From Alphaproteobacteria bacterium UBA3773 (lineage in GTDB: Bacteria; Pseudomonadota; Alphaproteobacteria; RF32; CAG-239), in contig DFFP01000013.1 in NCBI GenBank assembly GCA_002372275.1, positions 1 to 64,000 of the forward strand: 64,000 nucleotides of DNA, given 5' to 3'. Positions 23,720 to 32,731 of the stretch are shown piece after piece. The notes under the pieces were generated by a model. It was not told the DNA's origin. It ran no database searches and saw only the letters and a list, made by a program, of their open reading frames with translations. A program made the position numbers and the translations under genes. Each line of letters opens with the position of its first letter. Position 1 is the first letter of the stretch.

Positions 23720-25264
23720 ATGTATAAACTATCAAAAGAAAGAGTTATTGCCATACTGTCTATTTGTGCAGTCGGCTTTTTTCTTGCCATACCAAACTTT
23801 TTACCAAAATCGGTTAAACTTCCATCATGGTGGCAAACAGTGAGTTTAGGCCTTGATTTGCAAGGCGGCTCAAACTTGTTGATGGAAGTTGATATGAAAG
23901 GTGTTGTGCGTGAGCGCATGGGACTGTTAGAAGACGCCGCCCGTCAAGCTTTGCGCGAACATCACATTCGTTATCAAAATTTAGCCTCCGGTGCAGACAG
24001 CGTAAAAGTCAAAATCGATAATTTCAATGCACGCACCCAAGCCATCACATATCTTAAAAAACTTGAAGATGGTTTAGAGGTCACAACCGATGAAAACGAT
24101 GTGATTGAAATCAAATACTCTGAACCTGCGTTGAATATGTTAACACGCAAAGTTGTTGAGCAATCGATTGAAATTGTACGCAGACGTATTGATGAACTCG
24201 GCACCAAAGAACCTGTCATTCAAAGCCAAGGAACAGACAGAATCGTTGTTCAACTCCCCGGTGTTCAAAACCCCGAAGAAGTTAAGGCATTGCTCGGCAA
24301 AACAGCTAAAATGTCGTTTCACATGGTTGATGATCGCTCAACAGCAAGCGATGCAAAACGCGGAAAACTCAGCAACGCCTCTCGCGTTGTAAATAGCGTT
24401 GAAGGTGGTCAACTTGTAATTACCAGAAAGCCTGTTGTCGGCGGCGAAAACTTAACGGATGCCGGTGTTTCTTTCCAAGATGGCAGACCGGTTGTGACAT
24501 TCAAATTTAACACCATAGGCGGTCGCAAATTCGGCGAAGCCACACAAAACAATATCGGAAGCAGATTAGCAATTGTTCTTGACAACGAAGTGATTTCTGC
24601 CCCCACCATTCAATCGGCAATTTTGGGCGGAAGTGGTGTGATTACCGGTAGTTTTAGTGCTGAAGAAGCCAATAATTTAGCTATGTTACTTCGTTCAGGT
24701 GCTTTGCCTGCGGAACTTTCTGTTTTGGAAGAACGCACGGTAGGTGCCGGTCTCGGTGCCGATTCCATCAAAAGCGGTGTCATTGCTTCAATTATCGGTT
24801 TAATTGCCGTTGTGATTTTCATGATTGCGGCTTACGGCTTGTTTGGTATCTTCACAACAATGACCGTTTTTATCAACCTCTTTTTAATGCTTGGGGTTAT
24901 GAGTGTGATTGGAACAACGTTAACGTTACCTGGTATTGCGGGTATTATTTTAACAATTGGTATGGCTGTTGATGCCAACGTGTTGATTTTTGAACGCATG
25001 CGTGAAGAAGTCAAGCTCGGTCGTTCAACGCGTGATGCCGCAGATGCCGGCTTTACGGAAGCTTGGACCACAATTGTGGATTCAAACTTAACAACACTTG
25101 TGGCAGCCCTTGTCCTCTTTTGGTTCGGAACAGGTCCTGTCAGAGGTTTTGCCGTTACACTTGCCATCGGTATTGCCACTTCCATGTTTACATCAGTGAC
25201 GGTCACACGCCTGATTATTACATATTGGCTTAATCGTTACAAACCGACAAAATTACCAATTTAA
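23720..25264 (+). CDS. secD: protein translocase subunit SecD
   Basis: SecD works with SecF to pull secreted proteins out of SecYEG using the proton gradient. The 514-residue protein has TM1 near residues 10-28, then LGLDLQGGSNLLMEVD, a large periplasmic P1 domain including VVQLPGVQNPEEVK and DNEVISAPTIQSAI, and five C-terminal membrane helices with the GMAVDANVLIFERMREE motif near 413-430. Order and length are normal. The gap to secF is 22 bases. Confidence 0.97.
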   Translation: MYKLSKERVIAILSICAVGFFLAIPNFLPKSVKLPSWWQTVSLGLDLQGGSNLLMEVDMKGVVRERMGLLEDAARQALREHHIRYQNLASGADSVKVKIDNFNARTQAITYLKKLEDGLEVTTDENDVIEIKYSEPALNMLTRKVVEQSIEIVRRRIDELGTKEPVIQSQGTDRIVVQLPGVQNPEEVKALLGKTAKMSFHMVDDRSTASDAKRGKLSNASRVVNSVEGGQLVITRKPVVGGENLTDAGVSFQDGRPVVTFKFNTIGGRKFGEATQNNIGSRLAIVLDNEVISAPTIQSAILGGSGVITGSFSAEEANNLAMLLRSGALPAELSVLEERTVGAGLGADSIKSGVIASIIGLIAVVIFMIAAYGLFGIFTTMTVFINLFLMLGVMSVIGTTLTLPGIAGIILTIGMAVDANVLIFERMREEVKLGRSTRDAADAGFTEAWTTIVDSNLTTLVAALVLFWFGTGPVRGFAVTLAIGIATSMFTSVTVTRLIITYWLNRYKPTKLPI

Positions 25265-25286
25265 CTTTTATCAAGGATAAAATAAG

Positions 25287-26228
25287 ATGAAAATATTCAG
25301 TTGGGTTACAAAAGATACAAATATCGACTTTTTAAAACCGCGTCGTTTGACCTATGCGCTTTCTGTTTTAATGGTTATCGCTTCATTTGCCTTAATGGCT
25401 TTTCACGGTTTTAATTACGGCATTGATTTTTCAGGCGGTGTTTTAATGGAAATTAAATCGGCTCAAAAAATCAATGTGGAACAAATTCGCCGTGATTTAG
25501 AGAGCGTCAAACTCGATGAACTGACCCTTCAAAGCGTCGGCGAAGAAGGAAACGAGCTTTTAATTCGCGCTCAAACCGACAACAACAAAGATGAAGAAAG
25601 CGAACGTTTAGCCGTTTCTGAAATTAAAAAGATTTTGGGTGACGGCTATGAATATCGCCGTGTTGAAACAGTTGGTCCGCAAGTCGGTTCCGAATTAAAA
25701 CGTGCCGGTGTCCTTGCTTCACTCATTGCAATTTTAGCCATTTGTGCTTACATTTGGTTTCGCTTTGAATGGCAGTTTGCTTTGGGCGCATTACTCGGTT
25801 TGTTCCACGATGTGATTATCACGGTCGGTTGCTTATCGCTATTTAACTTTGATATCAGCTTAACAACCGTTGCTGCTGTTTTAACCTTGGCCGGTTATTC
25901 CATCAATGACACGGTCGTGAACTATGACCGAATCAGAGAAAACCTCCGTAAATACAAAAAAATGTCTCAATATGATTTGATTAACAAAAGTATCAACGAC
26001 ATTTTCTCTCGTACGATTTTAACGGGCTTGACGACCTTATGTGCGGCCGGTGCCTTATTTATCTTCGGCGGCGATGCTTTGCGCAGTTTTTCGTTTGTGA
26101 TTTTCTTCGGCGTTGTCATCGGAACTTATTCTTCCATTTATGTTTCATCTGTGTTCTTAAATGTCTTTGATTTAAGAAAAACAGCTGAAGAACGTGCCAA
26201 AGATGTTAATCCGTTCGGAAATGTTTAA
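25287..26228 (+). CDS. secF: protein translocase subunit SecF
   Basis: SecF forms the SecDF proton-driven translocation aid with SecD. The 313-residue protein has an N-terminal membrane helix, NYGIDFSGGVLMEI near 46-59, a short periplasmic domain, and five membrane helices with GYSINDTVVNYDRIRE near 207-222. It ends at the strong terminator 26251-26272. Separate secD and secF genes are standard in Proteobacteria. Confidence 0.97.
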   Translation: MKIFSWVTKDTNIDFLKPRRLTYALSVLMVIASFALMAFHGFNYGIDFSGGVLMEIKSAQKINVEQIRRDLESVKLDELTLQSVGEEGNELLIRAQTDNNKDEESERLAVSEIKKILGDGYEYRRVETVGPQVGSELKRAGVLASLIAILAICAYIWFRFEWQFALGALLGLFHDVIITVGCLSLFNFDISLTTVAAVLTLAGYSINDTVVNYDRIRENLRKYKKMSQYDLINKSINDIFSRTILTGLTTLCAAGALFIFGGDALRSFSFVIFFGVVIGTYSSIYVSSVFLNVFDLRKTAEERAKDVNPFGNV

Positions 26229-26244
26229 TTAAAACATAACCTTA

Positions 26245-26272
26245 AAAAAAGAGCCGAATGGCTCTTTTTTTT
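26245..26272 (+). terminator. terminator of the yajC-secD-secF operon
   Basis: Stem GAGCC/GGCTC with loop GAAT (26251-26264), seven A before and eight T after. Confidence 0.85.
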
Positions 26273-26389
26273 ATGCTTGATATTTTATCAATATTTTACT
26301 TATATACAGAAAACACGAAACTTTACAAAATCTCAAAAAATAGATCCTGCGTAAATTTTGATATCAGTAAACATTAAATTAATAAAAAA

Positions 26390-26611
26390 CTAATCTTTAT
26401 GTCGGAATGTGATACGACCTTTTGTTAAATCATAAGGTGTCATTTCGATATCCACCTTATCGCCGACCATCACACGAATGCGAAATTTACGCATTTTTCC
26501 GGCGGTCATCGCTAAAATTTCGACCCCGTTTTCAAGCTTAACCCGAAACATAGCATTCGGCAATTTTTCCGTCACAGTTCCGGTTAATTCTAACAATTCT
26601 TCTTTACTCAT
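26390..26611 (-). CDS. infA: translation initiation factor IF-1
   Basis: IF-1 binds the ribosomal A site during initiation. The protein is a 73-residue S1/OB fold reading ELTGTVTEKLPNAMFRVKLE at about 8-27, then GHxSG-equivalent segment AGKMRKFRIRVMVGDKV and the conserved TPYDLTKGRITFRHK end. I start at the ATG at 26611; two additional codons from 26617 are possible. It is transcribed in the same direction as the sensor kinase upstream, 33 bases apart. Confidence 0.96.
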   Translation of the reverse strand: MSKEELLELTGTVTEKLPNAMFRVKLENGVEILAMTAGKMRKFRIRVMVGDKVDIEMTPYDLTKGRITFRHKD

Positions 26612-26649
26612 AAACATTCTCTCTTGTTTTAATTTTAAGTTCTATACCC

Positions 26650-28296
26650 TTATTTTAGAGATTTTGCAATCTTTTTTTTCTCTATTGTCATAAATTTCAA
26701 AATAAATGTTGTCCCTTGCCCTGTTTTACTTGAAACAGAAATTTTACCTTGATATTTATCGACCAACGATTTTACAATAGCCAAACCAAGACCTGTTCCG
26801 GTGCTGCGATTGCTACGCCCTTCTGAATAAAACGGTTCAAAAATATGCTTGATTTTGGAAGGTTTAATCCCGATTCCGGTATCTTTAATTTCAATCACAA
26901 TCTTTTTGGCTTTTTCGTAAGCATTAAACGTTAACTCGCCACCTGAGGGCATAGCTTTAATTGCATTTTGGGCTAGGTTAAGCACAATCATCTTAAAATC
27001 TGATTCATTGGCACTTATGGTGTATTTTTGGTTCCACAAACACCTCACCGCGATGCCGTTACGCTTTAATTCATAATCTAAAATTGAAACAACCTCTTCA
27101 ATACTGCTGCATATTTCGATTATTTCATCGGTTTTGGTATCATAACGCGCTAATTTAAGCAACCTTTCCGGAATAGCCGCGCTTAAAACAACCTGTTCAT
27201 AAATCAAGTGAAGATAATGTTCTGCCTCACTTTGTGAAAGATTTTTTTGCGATGCCATCTCTTTCATGTTTTCCAAAATCATTCTGACTGACCCGAGATT
27301 ATTTTTCATCTCATGGGCCACAGAGGTAGCTAAAAACCCGAGTGAAGAAATTTTTTGCTGATGAGAAAAACGAATATCTTCACTTAAATCACGAATAGAT
27401 TCAATAATCAGAAATTCGCCTTTTTTCATATTTTTCAAATAAAGCGGCGCCGCATTAACCGAAAGCGGTCTTCCTTTAATATTTTGAATAAGCGAAATGC
27501 TTTTAGAATTCTTTGCTTTAATCTCTTTTAAGGGACAATTAAACATCCCGTGTGGACACGGCATATCAAACCCGTATGCTTCAAAACATTTTTCGTTTAA
27601 CGCAGAAAATTGCTCATGATAAGCTTTGTTTGAAAGAACAATTTTGTAATCTTTATCAATCACGCGGATACCGTCCGGAATTGCATCAATTAAAAGTTGC
27701 AAAAAATGCCTTGAATCTTTTAATTCTGCGATGTTATTTTCAATACTTGACATCATTTGATTAAAAGTTTCGGATAACGTATCAAATTCATCAACAACAT
27801 ATTGTTTTTTCTCTTTTTCAATACGATGCGAATAATCGCCTTTTGAAATACGTTTGGCCGCATCAGATAATTTTTTGATAGGTATAATCACACACCTTTG
27901 CAAAACAAAACCCAGGCCGATAATGGATAATATTGAAAACAAAAAACTGACGCCGATAATTTTCATACCATCATAAAATGCTTGATGTTGCATATTAAAA
28001 TTTTTTTGAATCTCAGCATTAATTGTACGTTCTTGTTTTAATTTTTCCTGCTTACTTGCAATATTATCATCCACCCCAACCGGCAAAGAAACATTCAGTT
28101 GCTTGAGTTTGCGCTGTAAAATAATGTTATCATACAAAAGGCTCATCACATATTGGTTACGCTTTGAAAGTGTATCGTGCGCTTCATTATATTTTCCGGC
28201 ATAGACAACCGTAAACATCACCATAAACAAAACGGACGTCACGACAAAAAGCGTAAAAACCGTATAAAAAATTTTTCTTTTTAAGCTTAAGTACAT
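26650..28296 (-). CDS. membrane sensor histidine kinase (HAMP-PAS-HisKA)
   Basis: A 548-residue two-component sensor. Membrane helices at about 9-33 and 112-133 bracket a short, helical sensor part. HAMP is at about 133-186, a PAS domain at about 196-305, and HisKA has the phospho-acceptor His328 (SVAHEMKNN). The ATPase domain has N box LAQNAIKA (441-448), DTGIG (472-476) and GTGLGL (500-505). The PAS domain carries Cys237, Cys247 and Cys254 in a C-x9-C-x6-C-P pattern, known from other bacterial PAS kinases and suggestive of metal or redox sensing (inference). No response regulator is adjacent, so it is an orphan kinase. Confidence 0.92.
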   Translation of the reverse strand: MYLSLKRKIFYTVFTLFVVTSVLFMVMFTVVYAGKYNEAHDTLSKRNQYVMSLLYDNIILQRKLKQLNVSLPVGVDDNIASKQEKLKQERTINAEIQKNFNMQHQAFYDGMKIIGVSFLFSILSIIGLGFVLQRCVIIPIKKLSDAAKRISKGDYSHRIEKEKKQYVVDEFDTLSETFNQMMSSIENNIAELKDSRHFLQLLIDAIPDGIRVIDKDYKIVLSNKAYHEQFSALNEKCFEAYGFDMPCPHGMFNCPLKEIKAKNSKSISLIQNIKGRPLSVNAAPLYLKNMKKGEFLIIESIRDLSEDIRFSHQQKISSLGFLATSVAHEMKNNLGSVRMILENMKEMASQKNLSQSEAEHYLHLIYEQVVLSAAIPERLLKLARYDTKTDEIIEICSSIEEVVSILDYELKRNGIAVRCLWNQKYTISANESDFKMIVLNLAQNAIKAMPSGGELTFNAYEKAKKIVIEIKDTGIGIKPSKIKHIFEPFYSEGRSNRSTGTGLGLAIVKSLVDKYQGKISVSSKTGQGTTFILKFMTIEKKKIAKSLK

Positions 28297-28308
28297 CGTT
28301 TTCCCTGC

Positions 28309-29202
28309 TTATTCATACTTTTCTTCCAATTGTGCTTCATCCATCAGATAAAGATGATAATACATAATGGTATAATCAATCAAGCCGGCATAATTTTTTA
28401 AGTTGCTGTCTGAAACCATTGCATAATCCATCCGAGGTCCAAACAGAGCATCACCGCGCCGACGCAAATTGGCTCGTGATTTTCTCAAAATATGGTAGTT
28501 GACATTGGTATTGATTTTTAAGATATATTCACGAATAGAATCCTCTAATGTCGGGTAAATTTTATATCTGAAACCATCCCTGACATCTTCTAAGGGCTCT
28601 AAACCATCATCGGTAAACCAAACTCTTTGTTTAAACAAATTATTTGCCTCTATGGCCACACGTGACGTTCCCCAATTGGTATGTACGGCGGCAGCTGCCA
28701 CCACAAGAGAAGGCGGCACAATATCAATCTGTTCTTTAAGGCGTGTCAACATCGTCATATAACGTCTACTATCCTTAAAAGGTGTAACAACTTCATATTT
28801 TTTGGCCAATTCATCGATATAATATCTGTCTGCTTCATCTAAATCTTTCGTTTCTTCCAAATCATACTCTAAAGCGTCAAGCATCTCACGTTCTTCAAGA
28901 ATTTCATCATTGACCTTCAAAATGAGCGGCACAATGATTTTCATAAAAATTCTGTTTCGCTCGGTGGTATCTTCCATTAAAGCAAAGTCTGAAGGAATGT
29001 TTTGTACAAAGATTCTGGGATATACGTTCCCCGGCGGATCAATATACTCATAATAAAGCAAATCCGAAAATATTTTTTGCAACTCTTTTGTGTTATAATC
29101 TTTCAGATAAATCCCTGTTTCATCAATCATATAATCCGGCTCGGCAGCTCGAAGCTGAAAAGAAACACAACATATCAATATCAAACAAAGTTTTTTGAGC
29201 AT
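28309..29202 (-). CDS. Bax-like glucosaminidase-fold exported protein, catalytic Glu apparently replaced
   Basis: A 297-residue protein with a signal peptide (cleavage near QLRAAEP). The C-terminal half matches the Bax/glucosaminidase (GH73-related) fold: PPSLVVAAAAVHTNWGTSRV at about 163-182, then NNLFKQRVW and YPTLEDSIREYILKINTN. In active members the residue before the x-x-WG stretch is a glutamate (E-S-G-W-G); here it is His174. So it may be an inactive, peptidoglycan-binding relative. Twelve bases separate it from the sensor kinase, and two from nfu, so all are likely co-transcribed. Confidence 0.75.
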   Translation of the reverse strand: MLKKLCLILICCVSFQLRAAEPDYMIDETGIYLKDYNTKELQKIFSDLLYYEYIDPPGNVYPRIFVQNIPSDFALMEDTTERNRIFMKIIVPLILKVNDEILEEREMLDALEYDLEETKDLDEADRYYIDELAKKYEVVTPFKDSRRYMTMLTRLKEQIDIVPPSLVVAAAAVHTNWGTSRVAIEANNLFKQRVWFTDDGLEPLEDVRDGFRYKIYPTLEDSIREYILKINTNVNYHILRKSRANLRRRGDALFGPRMDYAMVSDSNLKNYAGLIDYTIMYYHLYLMDEAQLEEKYE

Positions 29203-29204
29203 GT

Positions 29205-29723
29205 TTATTCTCCTTTTTTGACGTCTTCAACAAACGGCAGATATTTTTTCAAAATTGATTGTACAATATTTTTTAAGGTTTCAGAAGCATGCACACATCC
29301 CTTACAATGACCTTCTAATTGGACAGATAAAACGCCGTTTTGAAAGTCTGTTACACTCAAATTTCCGCCATCTCGAATGAGAAAACCTCTGATTTGAGAG
29401 TCGATCAGAGCTTCAATGATTTTATGTTGCGCATTTTGAGAAAAAGTCATTTTTTCAAGATGATTAAAATCATAATCTGACAACTCTGCCATAATTTGCG
29501 AAGTCAAAAGTGCCCAATCGGCATTTTCTTCTTTTTCAACAAACAGCAAATTTTTCAACAATAAAACACGCTTTATTCCCATCAAATTTTGAATAATCTG
29601 TGTTAAATCTGCGCTGTTAAAATCAGAATCAGCGTACGATACATACATTTGCGGCTGTTCTTGCGTTTCAAAATAAAAATTCATTGCATTCGGATTATAA
29701 GTATTTTCAGTTTCTATGAGCAT
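29205..29723 (-). CDS. Nfu-type Fe-S cluster carrier
   Basis: Nfu proteins hold and pass on Fe-S clusters. The 172-residue protein has an N-terminal Nfu_N domain (FETQEQPQMYVSYADS onward, with GIKRVLLLKNLLFVEK near 49-64) and a C-terminal NifU domain, with RDGGNLSV near 117-124 and the cluster-binding Cys140 and Cys143 in GHCKGC. This two-domain form is usual in Alphaproteobacteria and mitochondria. Its start overlaps the DUF2333 stop by 17 bases. It complements the suf system 8 kb away. Confidence 0.9.
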   Translation of the reverse strand: MLIETENTYNPNAMNFYFETQEQPQMYVSYADSDFNSADLTQIIQNLMGIKRVLLLKNLLFVEKEENADWALLTSQIMAELSDYDFNHLEKMTFSQNAQHKIIEALIDSQIRGFLIRDGGNLSVTDFQNGVLSVQLEGHCKGCVHASETLKNIVQSILKKYLPFVEDVKKGE

Positions 29724-30651
29724 GATTTTTTATCACCTTTTTAAGAGCCTTTTCTGATTTAAGTGTCAAATACGCCAATTCAAGCAAATGATTGGGCGAA
29801 AATGAAGAACCCGAATTGCCGTTTCGAATAATCAGCGGATCTAACACAACCCCCTTTTCAAGCGCTTGATAAACATCATCAAACAAAATATGATATTCCT
29901 GTTCAATGGCTTTTAAGAGCACATAACTTGTATATAAACGCCCTTGCGCTTTATAAAAGGCATCATCTGCTTTTCTGAATTTTTTGATTTCCATCGCCTC
30001 ATTTAATTCTTTTTCGGTGAAAATCAAATTATGCGCCACTGCATCCAAAACAATATTCGGATCGCTGAGCACATGACTTGGAACTTTGAGCAAAAATTGT
30101 TTTGCTTTGCGATATTGAGCCGTGGATGAGGGTTCGAGCTTAAAATCTTTTGTTTTGGAAAAAAGCCACACATCAAGAGGATACGACAAGAGTTCATCTG
30201 CTTTTTTCAAATTTTCATCTGTGGCTTGAAGTGCTATTTCATGAACAACATCTGATAAAGACAACATAATACCCGATTGAAAAGCCGGCATATTATCCAA
30301 AATATAAGCCGGAAACACAAACGGCAGATTTGGCGTATACATATGCTTGTCAATTTCGCGGGTAATCAATCGAGACATTGTTTCAAAGACAGAATTTGTT
30401 GTTGTCTGATTTTTTTGTTCAAACTGAAGATTTTTATCAATTTTTTCGCAATATAAACTCCCAATGCCGTAATAAAGCACAATCAATGTCGGCACAATCA
30501 CAACAAGCGATTTCCATGATTTTTGAATATAAGCTGATATTTTTTTAATGTATGGTCCAAAATGGGCTTTGCACCACAAACCAAAATCTTTTAAATCGCG
30601 TCCCATCAGAAGTATATATATTTGAAGTTTATTTTTGAGTTCTTTTTTCAA
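29707..30651 (-). CDS. DUF2333 family membrane protein
   Basis: A 314-residue protein with one membrane helix near residues 46-65 (SLVVIVPTLIVLYYGIGSLY), cytoplasmic N-terminus and a large periplasmic part, which fits DUF2333. Typical segments are VFETMSRLITREIDKHMYTPNLPFVFPAYILDNMP and the later AEGRLYTSY-like AQGRLYTSYVLLKAI. Function is unknown in the family. The start is TTG, inside the sequence TTGA that also ends murJ, with AAGGCGG upstream; this implies translational coupling to murJ and perhaps an envelope role. Confidence 0.75.
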   Translation of the reverse strand: MKKELKNKLQIYILLMGRDLKDFGLWCKAHFGPYIKKISAYIQKSWKSLVVIVPTLIVLYYGIGSLYCEKIDKNLQFEQKNQTTTNSVFETMSRLITREIDKHMYTPNLPFVFPAYILDNMPAFQSGIMLSLSDVVHEIALQATDENLKKADELLSYPLDVWLFSKTKDFKLEPSSTAQYRKAKQFLLKVPSHVLSDPNIVLDAVAHNLIFTEKELNEAMEIKKFRKADDAFYKAQGRLYTSYVLLKAIEQEYHILFDDVYQALEKGVVLDPLIIRNGNSGSSFSPNHLLELAYLTLKSEKALKKVIKNHAHRN

Positions 30652-32225
30652 GATAAACCGCCTTTCTTTTTATGTATAATACCCTTGATTTGTGAAACAG
30701 ATACAACCTTAAATGACACAACCAAAATCATATAGCCCGCAAGCCCTATTGTACCTAAAACCGCTAATGCTAAAAACCTGACGATAAAACCTTTTTGCCA
30801 AATTTCAAAAGCATTAAATAAATCATTTGCGATAAACACAACTCCACCCGCAATCACAGAAGCAAACGTAATTTTCAAAATTTGATTTAAAAGCGAACGT
30901 GAAAAATGCCATAAATTTTTTTTATAAAGCCCATAAATATATTGAAAGAGCGAAACAAACGCAGCAATGGTTGTGGCGGTTGCAATCCCAACATGCCCGA
31001 ACGGCTTCATTAAAATCAGATTAAAAATCACATTGACAGCAAAAACGATTGCACTGTATTTGACAGGCGTTACCGTATCCCCTCTTGCAAAAAAATTCGG
31101 CATTAAGGCTTTCACAACGACATAACAGGGCAAACCGACGGCATAAGCAATGAGAGCATATGCCGTTTTTAGGGTATCCGTTTCGCTAAAGCGACCATGC
31201 TCAAAAAGCACATTCACAATCGGCGCTGCCAAAACAATCATCAACACGGCAAACGGCAGCGAGAGCAGCACAGCATATAAAACGGCTTTGTCTTCTGTTT
31301 TTTGACTTTCTTCCAAATTGCCTGATTTTAACTGCTTTGATAACACAGGAAGTAAGGCCACACTGATGGCTGCCCCGACAACACCTAAAGGCAATTGTTG
31401 CAAACGATTGGCATAATAAAGCCACGAAATCGCTCCCGTTCCGACAAGCGAAACCAAAATAGTGTCCACAGCCATATTGATTTGATAGATCCCTGCCCCT
31501 ACAACCCCGGGTGCAATCCGTTTGAAAAGCGTTTTGATATCCGGATTTGAAAAAATCTTTACAAAATGTCGATGCGGCGAAATTTTCACATCAATTTTAT
31601 GTAAGGCATATTTCAGCCAAAAAATTTCTAAAATTCCGGCAAGTGTCACGGCTATTGAAAATCCGTATGCCGGCATCGGCATAAAAGGCGCAATCAAAAA
31701 AGCCGATAAAACAAGAGATAAGTTCAAAATAATCGGGGCTGAGGCCGGCGCGGCAAATTTTTCAAACGATTGCAAAACACCTGCCTGAAAAGATACAACC
31801 GAAATAAACAATAAAAACGGAAATGTAATGCGACAAAGCGTTGTGGCCAGCTCGATTTTGCCCTCATCTCCGATAAAACCGGGAGCCAAAACTTGAACCA
31901 CATAAGGCATCAAAAGCTCAAAACAAATCACAAAAATCAACAACAAGAAACTTAAGAGCGAAATTGTTTCAGAAGCAAAAAAAATCGCTTTTTTCTTTCC
32001 GTCTGTAACAAGTTTTTGCGAAAACATCGGCACAAAAGCACTCGTAAAAGCCCCTTCGGCAAACAGACTACGAAACAGATTCGGCAACTTAAACGACACA
32101 AAAAACGCATCTGAGGCCAGCCCTGCCCCCAAAAAATTGGCTAAAACCACATCACGCACAAATCCCGTCAAACGGCTGAGCAGTGTAAATCCGCCAAAAG
32201 TGGCCACCGATTTAAATAAAGACAT
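30648..32225 (-). CDS. murJ: lipid II flippase MurJ
   Basis: MurJ flips lipid II across the inner membrane for peptidoglycan synthesis. The 525-residue MATE-like protein has about 14 membrane helices. The start SLFKSVATFGGFTLLSRLTGFVRD with Arg18 and Arg24-equivalent residues, the loop AEGAFTSAFVPMF near 57-69, and VVKALMPNFFARGDT near 368-382 are characteristic. It is first in a four- to five-gene minus-strand run with DUF2333, nfu, the Bax-like gene and the kinase. Confidence 0.96.
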   Translation of the reverse strand: MSLFKSVATFGGFTLLSRLTGFVRDVVLANFLGAGLASDAFFVSFKLPNLFRSLFAEGAFTSAFVPMFSQKLVTDGKKKAIFFASETISLLSFLLLIFVICFELLMPYVVQVLAPGFIGDEGKIELATTLCRITFPFLLFISVVSFQAGVLQSFEKFAAPASAPIILNLSLVLSAFLIAPFMPMPAYGFSIAVTLAGILEIFWLKYALHKIDVKISPHRHFVKIFSNPDIKTLFKRIAPGVVGAGIYQINMAVDTILVSLVGTGAISWLYYANRLQQLPLGVVGAAISVALLPVLSKQLKSGNLEESQKTEDKAVLYAVLLSLPFAVLMIVLAAPIVNVLFEHGRFSETDTLKTAYALIAYAVGLPCYVVVKALMPNFFARGDTVTPVKYSAIVFAVNVIFNLILMKPFGHVGIATATTIAAFVSLFQYIYGLYKKNLWHFSRSLLNQILKITFASVIAGGVVFIANDLFNAFEIWQKGFIVRFLALAVLGTIGLAGYMILVVSFKVVSVSQIKGIIHKKKGGLS

Positions 32226-32330
32226 ATCCTTTTTTTCTTTCCAAGTTCCAAAACAAATGATATACTAATCTACACGAAAAATCTTTTGATTGCATTTAAA
32301 AAAAAACTTTTGCACGATTAAAAAAATATA

Positions 32331-32359
32331 TTGACAAAACTTTTTTTACATGTTATTTT
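32331..32359 (+). promoter_or_regulatory. strong promoter of the 70-residue orphan gene
   Basis: TTGACA and TATTTT with exactly 17 bases between, 36 bases before the start codon. Confidence 0.7.
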
Positions 32360-32395
32360 TAGACAAAATGAATACGAAACATAGGAATCGAAAAG

Positions 32396-32608
32396 ATGAA
32401 TAAGAAAGAAATTAGAGAAAAATATGGCATTGCGTCAGGTCAGAATCGTGAAGGAAAAACACCTTATAAGGTAGAAATGGTCGCGAAGGGATTTGATCTG
32501 GTTGCCAGCGGACATGATTATGCAGGTCCAACACCTCAAAATTTAAACAAGATGTTGGCTACTGAAAAAGCCATGAACCGTATGAATGATCGAGGTATGA
32601 GCTTATAA
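32396..32608 (+). CDS. hypothetical small basic protein
   Basis: A 70-residue protein with no known family that I recognise. It is basic at the start (NKKEIREKYGIASGQNREGK) and has no signal or membrane segment. The middle contains VEMVAKGFDLVASGHDYAG and the end a helical TEKAMNRMNDRGMSL. It has a near-consensus promoter, a plausible upstream GGAATCG ribosome region and its own terminator, so it is clearly an expressed single gene. High expression and a small size suggest a structural or regulatory role, but nothing more can be said. Confidence 0.7.
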   Translation: MNKKEIREKYGIASGQNREGKTPYKVEMVAKGFDLVASGHDYAGPTPQNLNKMLATEKAMNRMNDRGMSL

Positions 32609-32630
32609 TCAGTCGTGAATCGTTTTTGTT

Positions 32631-32670
32631 AACCGATTGCCTTCTCCCTGCAATCGGTTTTCTTTTTTTT
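32631..32670 (+). terminator. terminator of the 70-residue orphan gene
   Basis: Stem AACCGATTG/CAATCGGTT with an 11-base loop (32631-32660), then a T-rich tail. Confidence 0.85.
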
Positions 32671-32731
32671 TAAATAAAACTGCATTTCTGATCCTCAATT
32701 CTGGTTTGAAGTTGAGAATTTTATAAAGCAG

